Below, in pieces: positions 48,670-58,178 of a stretch of DNA of 64,000 nucleotides (within the stretch, counting starts at the first letter, position 1; every line of letters begins with the position of its first letter). The translations under genes and the position numbers were made by a program. The stretch is from assembly GCA_014904845.1 (NCBI GenBank), contig MU119236.1:127758-191757 (forward strand), read 5' to 3'. Below the pieces are notes generated by a model that saw only the letters and a list, made by a program, of their open reading frames with translations, ran no database searches and was not told the origin of the DNA. This DNA comes from Acephala macrosclerotiorum. Taxonomy: Eukaryota > Ascomycota > Leotiomycetes > Helotiales > Mollisiaceae.

Positions 48670-49548
48670 CTACTTCGAGAACTTGCTGCTCTCCTTCAAC
48701 CACTGGCTGAAAGTCTGCAGACGTGGCTCTTCTTTCCTCAATGCTTGGATGTCGGCACCATAACCGTCCGTCTTGAACCAGTTGAACATGGTTCCCACCT
48801 CTGCAATCGCCCATTTAAGACCCGAGCCGACGAACCCATAAGTTTCTGGTAGAGGAGATCCCATTGTGTCCTGGAATACCTTCCTTGCCTGCTCGATGTT
48901 CAATTCGTCGCCTGCCAGAGAGACGCTCCTGCCTTTGTACGCAGCTGGATCTCTGAAAGCCCTTGCCGCGAACACGCCAATATCATGAGTTGAGATGAGT
49001 TGCAGAGGCTTCGCTCCAACGCCTGCCCACATGCTGGTAAATGCCTTCCCTCCGAAGCCCGGAGTGAGGTTGTCCATGAATGCAACGGGTCGCAGAATGG
49101 TATATGGCATCTTCCTCCCATTGTCAGACTTCTCCTGCAAGTATTTCTCGATTCTGTGTTTCGATGCGAAATGACCGATGTCGGTTGGGTTAGTGTCGCT
49201 CTTCTCTCCTCCTCGGTCAACGGACGTGAACACGAAGTGCTCGACACCGTTCTTGACAGACTCATCAATCAATGGCTGTGCTTGTTCTTCCTCTTTGGGT
49301 ATTGCCGTTATAGAGAATACGCCGTAGATCGGTTTGTGCTTTTCGAAGATCGGACCGAGGGATGTCGAATCACCTTCGACGACAGTGATGTTCGGTTTGG
49401 AGGCCAACGCTTGTGCGCCTTTTGAGGATGCGTTGCGAGTAAGGGCGAGAATTTGGAACGATGGAGAGCCTTCTTGTAGGGCCTTGATGACAGCTCCACC
49501 TTGCTGGCCCGTAGCACCTGTGACGAGGATCTTCTTATTGCTTGCCAT
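48670..49548 (-). CDS. NmrA-like NAD(P)-binding protein
   Basis: Single exon, 292 aa, ATG at 49548. The Rossmann motif GATGQQGG is at residues 11-18, typical of NmrA/HSCARG-like members of the extended short-chain dehydrogenase superfamily. Further family landmarks are LTRNASSKGAQAL, GVFSIT, HFVFTSVDRGG, YTILRPVAFMDN and THDIGVFAARAF. The usual catalytic Tyr-x3-Lys is not evident, as in NmrA proteins, which sense dinucleotide redox state and can act as transcriptional co-regulators. Not all members regulate nitrogen genes, so no gene symbol is given. It is divergent from the gene at 50226, sharing a 677-bp upstream region. Confidence 0.9.
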   Translation of the reverse strand: MASNKKILVTGATGQQGGAVIKALQEGSPSFQILALTRNASSKGAQALASKPNITVVEGDSTSLGPIFEKHKPIYGVFSITAIPKEEEQAQPLIDESVKNGVEHFVFTSVDRGGEKSDTNPTDIGHFASKHRIEKYLQEKSDNGRKMPYTILRPVAFMDNLTPGFGGKAFTSMWAGVGAKPLQLISTHDIGVFAARAFRDPAAYKGRSVSLAGDELNIEQARKVFQDTMGSPLPETYGFVGSGLKWAIAEVGTMFNWFKTDGYGADIQALRKEEPRLQTFSQWLKESSKFSK

Positions 49549-50225
49549 TGCGATCGAGTGGGGAGGACGTTGCGCTATGCTGCTGGTAGGCTTCGTATCT
49601 TGAAAGTCGCGAGGCTCGGCGGATGTGCTCTGCGAATCATCAGTGGTACCAGGTCGTTGTTTATATAGACATGTTCAGGCAGGGCGATGATGTTGTTCCA
49701 TTCTAGCACCGCATCCGATTTAGACAGATTAGAAATGCTTAACCCACTTCCCCGGAGACATATCTGCGCGATTGAAATGTCTCCGACCAATGACCAAACA
49801 ATCACCACCTACCTACTGCAGCTGCTATAGTTGTCTATCCATCGCAAGCACTGATGGTCGAACTTTACGAAACGTGGCGGCGTGTCGGAAGTCCGAGAGA
49901 GTTTGCACAGTCCGAGGCAGCGCTCCGTGGGAAGGCATAGCGATGCATGTCGCTCTCGCAAAACAGAGGCACAGTAGCTTCAATGAATTGCTTCGTCAGC
50001 CTTGCTGCGATGGTTGAGATGGTGGAGTGAGAGGGACCAATGTTGGTAAGCTGTTGTAGAGGAGGGGAGATCTCGGGGAGAAAGAAAAAGTGCTGACGAC
50101 GGAAGTTCCCGCGCCTACAGGTAGGCTAGCTTCAATTGTAATTTGCCGAGCTTCAGGTCTGTGAAGCTTCACATCCATTCGAGCACAACCACCTCACCAC
50201 AAAGTCTCGACTACAGACGACAACA
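49549..50225. other. Shared divergent promoter region
   Basis: 677 bp between the NmrA-like gene (minus) and the 388-aa gene (plus). No ORF supported; it must hold both promoters. Confidence 0.55.
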
Positions 50226-51392
50226 ATGTCTGGCACTCCCCTCAGAATCTATTGGTACGAAATCAAACCATCTAAGAGGCCCCCAACCAGATACATCCCC
50301 TCCATCACCGGGTCCATAACGCCAGATAAAGTGCTACGGGGTCCCTCCGCTCCCACTGCAGGACATACATTGATCCGCAAAACCGAATCTGATGATCCTC
50401 AGAGCTGCGAGAGGACCACATCAAAGCATATCGACCTTCACGTAGAATCCGACGAATCTGCCACTGGAACACTGGGGGCGCCATTCATGAGAAATGGAGG
50501 ACTACCGCCGATCCGCAGAGTCCAACTCAGCGCCCAGGGCAAGCTCAAGAATGACATACATATCAAGCACCTCGACATCGAAGGACATCCGCCCAAATTG
50601 GTACCAGACTCAAAACCGAAGATGCTCAATGCCTTTTTCAATGTATCCCTTCTCTTTCCAATCAGATACAAAGAGGAAATCGACCGTATAAAGATGGAGC
50701 AACAACTGAAGACTCGACCATTTTGTGCAATCAAACCCCTACAAGTTCCTGAATTCTCTCTATATTGGAGAGTGCCGATTGAAAGACTGGAAAGTGCTGA
50801 GAGCGCGATACGTCAACTCGTCGCTCGCCAGAAGCCTTTCGAGGTGCAGTTTGTACCGCATTATTCTCGAGTGACGCACGAAGCTTTCAAGCGGGACAAG
50901 AGGCCTGGTGCTGAGAATTATCAAGCTGGACTTGAGCTTACCAGCACTAACGATGAACATGTGAAGTTATCCAATGAGCTGGCGAAGGCAATCTGGCCGA
51001 CGAGGGAGGTCATGTGGGACAAGAGGTGGATATTGATAATCCAGCCAGATATGAAGACAGGTGAAGAAGTAAGAAGAGTATGGAAGGAGTTGGTGGATAA
51101 GGGGATCAAGAGGTTCATGGCTAAAGGGCTCGTGTTGACGAGCCACATATTTCTTGAGAAGGAAAGAAGATATGCGATTGATCGAAGAGTATTCTTGCTC
51201 GAAGACGAGAAGAAGGAAATCGAGACGGCCGAAGAGAAACCAAATTTGGACGATGTACACCAGGATCTGAGGAGCATACTACGACATACCGAAACCGCGG
51301 ACTCTCTTGCCCAGACATCAGACGTATGGCCGACGTTCGACTACCCGGAAGAAGTCCCAGCTTATCATGTCGGTCAGGAGGATGCGAAATGA
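50226..51392 (+). CDS. Conserved hypothetical protein, 388 aa
   Basis: Single exon from ATG at 50226 to a stop at 51390-51392. The first 110 residues are low-complexity, Pro/Ser/Thr-rich and polar; the centre (about 130-330) looks globular: NAFFNVSLLFPIRYKEEIDR, EFSLYWRVPIERLESAESAI, EVMWDKRWILIIQPDMKTGE, FMAKGLVLTSHIFLEKE. The tail is acidic (LEDEKKEIETAEEKPNLDD). The layout of the central region loosely recalls 2H-phosphoesterase-like folds, but the two HxT/S motifs are not clearly present. No signal peptide or membrane segment. The long open frame with balanced composition supports a true gene. Confidence 0.7.
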   Translation: MSGTPLRIYWYEIKPSKRPPTRYIPSITGSITPDKVLRGPSAPTAGHTLIRKTESDDPQSCERTTSKHIDLHVESDESATGTLGAPFMRNGGLPPIRRVQLSAQGKLKNDIHIKHLDIEGHPPKLVPDSKPKMLNAFFNVSLLFPIRYKEEIDRIKMEQQLKTRPFCAIKPLQVPEFSLYWRVPIERLESAESAIRQLVARQKPFEVQFVPHYSRVTHEAFKRDKRPGAENYQAGLELTSTNDEHVKLSNELAKAIWPTREVMWDKRWILIIQPDMKTGEEVRRVWKELVDKGIKRFMAKGLVLTSHIFLEKERRYAIDRRVFLLEDEKKEIETAEEKPNLDDVHQDLRSILRHTETADSLAQTSDVWPTFDYPEEVPAYHVGQEDAK

Positions 51393-52435
51393 CATCGGAC
51401 GTCACATCTAGAGAAGCCTGTTCCCAAGTCAAGCCTACACATCGGACCCCTAGATTCATAGGACATATCCGTTCCCGGGAACAGTGGCTGTTGGATATCA
51501 AGAAAATGTCATGGCGATGCGAACCTCGAAGCAAAGACTTCTCCGAAGTCAGCTGTAAGGGATCTGCCAGACCTCGTTTCCCTCATGGCTACCTACGTGC
51601 TGCGTGCCGCTCAAAGCCTTTCAGACCAGACAACCTCTTTCGTCCACAGATCCATGTTCAGGGAGGTCAAGCAGCATGCAGCCGTTGAGCAAGTCTTGTT
51701 TTAAAGACACAAAGTATATCAGGGGGATTCTCAAAACGCCCGGGAAGGTACCACCATTTCCCTAGCCACTCCAGAAAGAGACACCCTTTTCACGGAGCTA
51801 ACCAATTCGACAAAGACATCAATTCACATGTTTCAATTTTCATGTGCACATCTTCAAAGACTTTAGATGCTTGGGAGATCTAAAATCGAAGCGAGGAGCA
51901 TTGTTTTTATTTATCCCAAGGCTTCAGTGCATTTTCCAGGGGCATTAAGTATCAAGTTTCTGCCCAGCAATTTCTCCTCGTCCACCTTTCGAGCTGTTAA
52001 CGTGACATCGGACATTTGGATCTCGATTTGACCACAACTTCAAGCGACAGATCGTTCTATACGATGTACGAAATTTGCTCGTGGTTGTTTGGCGATTGGC
52101 AAAATATATCCCTGCCGGTTATTCCCCACCAGGAGTCTCGCGGTTGTTCTCCCTGCTCGACTCTCCCTTTTCAGCTGCCGCTTTCTTTACCGTGAGCGTC
52201 GAATTTATGCCTTTGTTCACATTGTTTATTGGCGACGCATCTGCATACTTTCTCAAGCACGCCATTTACATTTCTTATTTTCTTTTTCGGTCGCAGGTAT
52301 TGCTTAGCAATTGTCCAACTGAATCACATCTCAGGAGTATAAAGGGGCAAGTGCTGAGCCACCTTTGAAGGAGATTGTGACCGGAGAAGGACAGAGGCTT
52401 CGCCTTTACATATCGCGTTCATCCACAGTGAAGGG
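51393..52435. other. Intergenic region upstream of the beta-xylosidase remnant
   Basis: About 1 kb with only short overlapping frames of no recognisable family. Probably the 3' region of the 388-aa gene and the former promoter of the GH3 gene. Confidence 0.45.
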
Positions 52436-54777
52436 TGTTCGAATTACTACTTTCCCAGTGCTCAGACTCCTGAACTCTGTGGTGTCTGCCATGCCGTATC
52501 CGGATTGTGCCAATGGTCCAGCGATCTTGACATCCAACCTTGTTTGCAACACCACAGCTTCGCCAGCCGACAGAGCCGCAGCCGTCGTCTCAGAAATCAG
52601 CATCTCAGAGAAGCTGGTGAACCTTGTGAAGTAGGTCACAACAATATGCACTACCGGAAAGTCCACTGACAAGATCAAAAGCACAAGTCCCGGTGCCAAC
52701 ATATCTGCTTGTCTGCATACGAATAATAGGGTGAAGCGTTCCGTGGGATTGCTTACTGTCCAGGCGTCGACTTCAGTGGCGACTGGTCTTCGGCAACATC
52801 GTTCCCAAACCCAATTACCATTTCAGCAGCTTTTGATGATGCATTGTTCAAAGCGGTATCAGATGTGACCGGCACCGAAGCTAGAGCATTCAACATCGCG
52901 GGTAAAGCTGGTCTCGACTTCTGGACTCCAAATGTCAACCCGTACAAAGATCCTCGATAGGGTCGAGGCGCAGAGACCATAGGCGAAGATCCCGTCAGGA
53001 TCAAAGGGCACACGAAGTCCCTGCTCCGCGGTCTCGAGGGTGATCAAAACAAAAAAGTAATCGCGACGTGCAAGCACTTTGCCGGTTACGACTTGGAGAA
53101 ATGGAACAACGCCGTGCGGTACGGATTCGATGCAATCGTCAGTACAGAGGATCTTGTCAAGTATTATCTCCCCACATTCCAGCAGTGTGCTCGTGACTCG
53201 AAAGTGGGTTCGATCATGTATTCGTACAATTCGGTGAATGGCACGCCAGCATGTGCCACTACCTACCTAATGCAGACTGTCCTTCGAGAGCATTGGGGCT
53301 GGGCTGAGCACAATCAGTACATCACCAGTGATTGCAATGCAGTCCAAGGATTCTATGCAAACCGCAACTACTCCACAAACCAACAGCACGCAGTAGGAAC
53401 GGCATATACTGCTGGCTGCGACACGATTTGTCAGGTCGGATATAATATCGATGACAGGCGCATACAACCAATCCTTGCTCTCCGAAGCAACAATGGACCA
53501 AGCATTACGTCGAATGTACTAAATGTTTGTTCGAGCAGAATACTTCGATCCCGCAAACTCCAGAGCACAAATCCTACGCACTGGCCGATGTAAATACTCC
53601 AAAAGCCCAAGCACTCGCACTCCAAGCAGCATCCGACAGCATTGCCCTGAAAATGAACAACGGCATCCTCCACTTGAACACAACTCACAAACCATCACTC
53701 GCCCTAATTGGCTTCTGGGCAAATACCACCTGATCAATGCTAGGCGGCTACTCCGGCCCAGCACCATATCTCCACTCCCCCCTCTACGCCGCCCAAACCC
53801 TCGGCTTTCAGACCTTCTACGTAATGGCCCTATCGGACAATCATCCTCAGACAACGATACTTGGACAACAACCGCTCTTGCCGCAGCTCAACAAGCAGAC
53901 ATCATCATCTACTGTGGAGGAACCGATAATTCGATCGCAGCCGAAGAATTGGATCGCTACAACATCACCTGGCCTTGCGCCCAACTCTCACTTCTCAACC
54001 ACCTCTCTTCCCTCGGAAACCAGTGGTAGTAGCGGAGCTAGGCGATCAAGTAGACAACACATCTCTCCTATCCAACAAGGACATCTACGTAATCCTCTGA
54101 GTGGGCTATCCAGGCCAAGATAGCGGTACCGCACTTCTCAATACCCTAACTGGCAAGACAGCCCCGGCGGGGGGGGGGGGTTATCCGTCACTGTGTATTA
54201 GGGTAAGTATGTTTATTAAGATCAATGACTGACATGAGTTTTAGACCAGGTGAGGGCAGTCCAGGGAGGACGTATATATGGTATAATGAGTCTGTGTTGC
54301 CGTTTGGGTTTGGGTTGGGTTATACTACTTTCAACACTACCTTCACGGCACCAACTGCCTCTCTCAATGGTACGAAGTTCGATATTCAAGATTTGATGAG
54401 GGTTTGTAAAGAGAAGAACCCAGATCTTTGCATGTTCGATTCCTTTCCGTTATCGGTGATGGTTAATAACACAGGCACAGCGAAATCCGATTTCGTACTC
54501 CTAGCTTTCCTCTCAGGCTCCTACGGTCCGCAACCGTACCCGATTAAGAGGTTAGCTGCTTATACCAGGCTGAGAGATATTGTTCAGGGTGAGATGAGGA
54601 GTGTGGAGCCGGGGGTTGAGCTTGGGAAGTTTGGCAAGGGTTGATAGAATAGGGGACACGGTTCTTTGGCCGGGACGCTATGAAGTGGAGTTGGATGTTA
54701 ATGGGCCGGGCAGAGTGAGGTTTGAATTGGTGTGGGAGAGTGTAGTGTTGGATTTGTGGCCTCAGCAAAAGGTGTAG
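52436..54777 (+). pseudogene. GH3 beta-xylosidase pseudogene
   Basis: Almost the whole length of a fungal GH3 beta-1,4-xylosidase can be followed in order: NYYFPSAQTPEL, YPDCANGPAILTSNLVC, CPGVDFSGDWSSATSFPNPI, AGLDFWTPNVNPYKDPR, KVIATCKHFAGYDLE, YITSDCNAV (nucleophile motif), DVNTPKAQALALQAA, IIIYCGGTDNSIAAEELDR, GRTYIWYNESVLPFGFGLGY and a fibronectin-III-type tail ending at 54777. It is broken by in-frame stops and frame changes. The first family 'WWGEA' reads stop-stop-GEA, DPRWGRG reads DPR-stop-GRG, and a TAA lies before FVRAEYFDP. Frame changes occur near 52480, 53425, 53545, 53840 and 54170. An ancestral enzyme would release xylose from xylo-oligosaccharides outside the cell. This copy cannot encode it. 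Confidence 0.88.
54169..54180 (+). repeat. G12 homopolymer within the xylosidase pseudogene
   Basis: Twelve consecutive G at the point where the family reads ...APAGRL. It may contribute to the frame change and could also be a sequencing-length artefact. Confidence 0.8.
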
Positions 54778-55223
54778 GTGGTGTGGTAGTGAGCAGTGAG
54801 TGATGAGTGGTGTGTGACGGGCTGAAATTATAGGACGTGGTGTTGTGTTGGTGGCAAAGGTATGTAGAACTAGAAATGTGGGAACAAGCCCTCATCCTCA
54901 ACAATTCAGGCCCTTCCCTTGCCCAATATGTGGTGTTCTCACAGCAGCACGGTCGAGCACGGTCGAGTATTCACACTCAAGTGAGGTGGATTTTGGTTCA
55001 GTGACTGGGTACCTGATCTTGAGTCATCCTCTAAGCATCATCACGTTTGATGATCTCTTTTTAAGACAAATATGAATTAAACACAGGAAAGGGGGTCAAG
55101 GAACTACTGGTCGACTTCAACATCCGATTCAATAGCTCGACAGCACTAGCAAGCAGTCTCCTTACGAATCGAGAACAACAGAAACACTCCACCAGAGCTC
55201 GAATCAACGCCAACGACTCCAAA
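54778..55223. other. Intergenic region with a short tandem CACGGTCGAG repeat
   Basis: No gene. Two adjacent CACGGTCGAG units occur near 54950-54970. Confidence 0.4.
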
Positions 55224-55607
55224 ATGAGGTTACCCATCAACTTCCTCATCTCCATCCTCATTGCCGCTGCCATAGCATTACCCCTCACTCTGCGAACACC
55301 AAACCAACTCGCGCCCACCACGCTCACCAACTACCTCCCCTACATCCTCACTAGAGACGCATCCTCCATCGCCCAACTCCCCCAACCCCCCTGGCCCCGC
55401 GACGACGAATCAAAGAAACACTCGCAACTACTAGCAGGCATATTGACGCCAATATTTATTCTGTTGGCTGTTATATTGGTGCTGTGGTTCCTTCATTATA
55501 AGAGTCAGTTGTATTGGAAGATGGTTAAGGTTGAGAAGAAGAAGCAGAAGGAGGCGCCGGAGCAGGTGGTTGTTGTTGTTCAAGCTGGGGAGAGGGCTAC
55601 TGTTTGA
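55224..55607 (+). CDS. Putative small single-span membrane protein
   Basis: 127 aa from ATG at 55224. The N-terminus is a signal-peptide-like stretch (FLISILIAAAIALPLTL), followed by a roughly 50-residue Pro/Thr-containing outer part, a strong membrane span (LLAGILTPIFILLAVILVLW), and a basic cytosolic tail (KMVKVEKKKQKE). Type I topology is predicted. No family recognised. It shares this layout, but no clear homology, with the gene at 56225. Confidence 0.6.
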   Translation: MRLPINFLISILIAAAIALPLTLRTPNQLAPTTLTNYLPYILTRDASSIAQLPQPPWPRDDESKKHSQLLAGILTPIFILLAVILVLWFLHYKSQLYWKMVKVEKKKQKEAPEQVVVVVQAGERATV

Positions 55608-56224
55608 GGTTGCGGCATTAATTGGAAGGAACTAAGGGCTTGAGGGGGTTAGATTCGGATGAGGGGGGTGATTCGAAATTGGGGGAGAGGTGATGACTAG
55701 GGTGTTGAGCGGTAGTTCGTGTGTGAATGGAAAGTTGCTTGTTTGTTGCCTTCGTTCGGCTGGCATGGAGTTCTGGGTATTTCTTGCAGCATTTCAACGT
55801 CACTTTGAGTTGTGTTGTCCGAAATTCTCGCCATGGTGCTCATTCTCCTCCAGTGTAGTTGTACATTTCTTTTGCGGCAACATTGATCTCCAGCGATTTT
55901 GATAAGGTCTCAGGCTCCACCTTCTACTGGAGCAAGTTCTATATTCAAATAGGATTTTGGGCAACACCTCCAACGACTGGAGGCGCTTGCATAATATTGA
56001 AAGAATCACATCACTCAACAGCTTTTGAATAATTTCGATCGCTTCTGTGTCAGTCGAGGAAACATTCAAGGCAATGCTTCTGAAATCCGAATCACTGCCA
56101 TATCTCGAACTATAAAATTCTCAAAGATCCAGCTACTTTCACGGCAAACATATTTCAATAAACATACCATCTCGAGTCCTCATAGTCCTCAACGAATCAA
56201 GTTACACGATATCAACAAACAACC
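55608..56224. other. Intergenic region
   Basis: Between two small membrane-protein genes. Nothing recognised beyond short antisense frames. Confidence 0.4.
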
Positions 56225-56518
56225 ATGACACTCCAAGACTTCCAACTCCTCCTAGCCATGGTGGTAGCATACATCACCTCATCCGAAGCAGCTCCCACCA
56301 CCCTACCATGGGATACGCCTTCATCAAAGAACACTATCATCGGTCGAGAGACGATCCCGACCATCGATGTGGGAGGTAAGGTATTTTCTGTTATCGAGCG
56401 CCGCAGCAGCTTAACGGGGCTTCAGACTGGGCTCTGCATCGTGGCTGGCATAGTAATCGTGGTCCTCATGTTTGTATTGTCACATTTCTTTGGCCGGAGG
56501 AATAGGGGTGGTAAATGA
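56225..56518 (+). CDS. Putative small single-span membrane protein
   Basis: 97 aa from ATG at 56225. It has a signal-peptide-like start (LLLAMVVAYITSSEAAP), a short outer segment (about 50 aa), one membrane span (LCIVAGIVIVVLMFVLSHFF) and a short basic tail (GRRNRGGK). Type I topology is predicted. No family recognised. It follows the similar-layout gene at 55224 on the same strand. Confidence 0.6.
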   Translation: MTLQDFQLLLAMVVAYITSSEAAPTTLPWDTPSSKNTIIGRETIPTIDVGGKVFSVIERRSSLTGLQTGLCIVAGIVIVVLMFVLSHFFGRRNRGGK

Positions 56519-57380
56519 TGAGTTAAGATGTTGTTGGTCTATCTTGCTGGTCATGGTGGAGGGACTGTGTTATTATGTTGGATGGCTTTTCGTGTTTGGT
56601 TATCGATGTTCTTGAATGTTTGGGGTATTGAAGGGCGATGTGTGCAGGTGAGAGGCTCTGTGATTGTATCATATGCATCGTTTGGATCTATCGAAGGTTC
56701 CAAGAAGAAGTTGTCCGTCTTTCGATCTTCGCTTCCTCAGTTGGCTCTATCAGCTATGCATCAAGCTGTGAAGCTCAAAAATCTTGTCCTAATAGCTCTT
56801 TTACTCAAGACGTACATCGATCTTGGCTTTCTCACACAGCTCCATCAGGTGTGCATCATGTTCTGGGGCTCAACAATCTCGTCACAGTAAGTCTTCTACT
56901 TAAGACGTACAGTGATCTTGCCATGATACTTGTTTGGTCTTCCACTTATCGGAGGTTCTTTAGCAAGGGATGAAAGAACTGTTCCGGGAAGCCAGCGTTG
57001 CCAACTACAATTTCTCTCCCTAGAGAGATATTTGAGGAGGTAAGTTTCAGCCGAGATACTGCTAAAGGTGAAGAACAAGCCATGATGCTTTCGATCCATC
57101 GTGGTATTCACTCAGTCACAGAGTATCGAAGAAAGCAGTCGTAACTGCTAAACTGGGAAGAGAAGAGGGCAGATCGATCCCGTGTGGATGCATACTGTTG
57201 TCAACCTTTGTAAATCACAAGCATTCAAGTGTTGTCACGTCCATACAATCTGTTGCGGAGGGGGGGAACAAGTGCTTCATTGATCAGGTAGATGCCCGCA
57301 GGCAGAGCTACGGTACTCTCGACATGGGAGGGGAAGGTGCAAAGTGGTATCTTAAAACAAAACAAACAGCCTCTCTCCCT
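56519..57380. other. Intergenic region with a short internal duplication
   Basis: No convincing gene. A 25-bp sequence, AAGACGTACATCGATCTTG, recurs about 93 bp later as AAGACGTACAGTGATCTTG (near 56805-56827 and 56898-56920), so the frames here are 3' UTR or decayed sequence. Confidence 0.45.
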
Positions 57381-58178
57381 CTACCACCGGGGGTCCATCA
57401 CATACTCTCCCTCCTCGTACTCCTTGTCCGTCAACCACATCATTCCTCCCTCTCCACGCGCCCCGTACTTCATCGCAATTGGAAGGACCCAGCAGAGCCA
57501 CTTCCACTCTCCATCGTCTGGTGTGAGCCATGCGGCTGGAGGAGTTGGGAGGGGAGGAGTCGGAGGGTGTTGTGGTGGGGCTGCTGCTGGGAGAGAAGTC
57601 GTGGGAGCAGGAGCAGGAACGGCGCTGGCAGTGGTGTCAGAGGCAGCTGGCGGCGCTGAGGTGGTCGAGTTGGTGCTGGCAGAGGCATTGGGTGGGGCCG
57701 GTGGCGAGCCGGAACCCGGAGGGTACGAGCCTCCAGGCGTGGGGGTGGTGGTGTTGGAGGTGATGTTCGAAACTGGAGAGGGGGCGTCGGGGGTCGATGG
57801 TGTCGGAGAAGAAGAGGAAGTCGGAGGAGTTGGTGCTACAGCGATGGTAGCGGTGGTTGCCCTCTCTCCGAGCTTGACTCTTCTCTCCTTCTTGTCGGTG
57901 GTGGGAGGTTGGGCGCGATGGCCGGCAAGCTTTCTTCCCAATCTCCTCTCCCTTCTTCTCCACAGAGTCTGGGAGATGTCCATCATCTTCCTCGCTCTCC
58001 TCTCCTTCTCTCTCCTCTCCTCCTTCGCTGCCTCCTTCTTTCTCTCTGCTGCCACGGCGTCTTCGTCGTCAACTTCTTCGGCCACCATCGCCTTGTACAG
58101 TTCCATTTCGTGAGCGTCCAGTCCAGCTGGATCTTGCTTCATGAAAGCACTTCGTGCTCTTGCGAGCGGGGAGGACAT
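57381..58178 (-). CDS. Low-complexity protein with charged helix and Pro/Ser/Thr-rich linker
   Basis: 265 aa if the Met at 58178 (MSSPLARARSAF) is used; the frame is open to 58385, but the upstream 69 codons look like 5' UTR. Residues of about 25-75 form a highly charged helix or coiled coil (AAERKKEAAKEERREKERRA). A long Pro/Ser/Thr/Ala-rich linker follows. The last 50 residues are Trp-rich and look ordered (DGEWKWLCWVLPIAMKYGAR, then MMWLTDKEYEEG). No signal peptide. No family recognised. The base composition of the linker is strongly strand-biased. Confidence 0.6.
   Translation of the reverse strand: MSSPLARARSAFMKQDPAGLDAHEMELYKAMVAEEVDDEDAVAAERKKEAAKEERREKERRARKMMDISQTLWRRRERRLGRKLAGHRAQPPTTDKKERRVKLGERATTATIAVAPTPPTSSSSPTPSTPDAPSPVSNITSNTTTPTPGGSYPPGSGSPPAPPNASASTNSTTSAPPAASDTTASAVPAPAPTTSLPAAAPPQHPPTPPLPTPPAAWLTPDDGEWKWLCWVLPIAMKYGARGEGGMMWLTDKEYEEGEYVMDPRW

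Noticed and set aside
50226..51392. 2H-phosphoesterase or RNA-ligase-like identity for the 388-aa protein
   Set aside because: The required pair of HxT/S motifs is not clear; left as hypothetical.
57292..58113. 273-codon plus-strand ORF
   Set aside because: Antisense of the Pro/Ser/Thr-rich protein; Gly/Val-rich low-complexity translation typical of the reverse strand.
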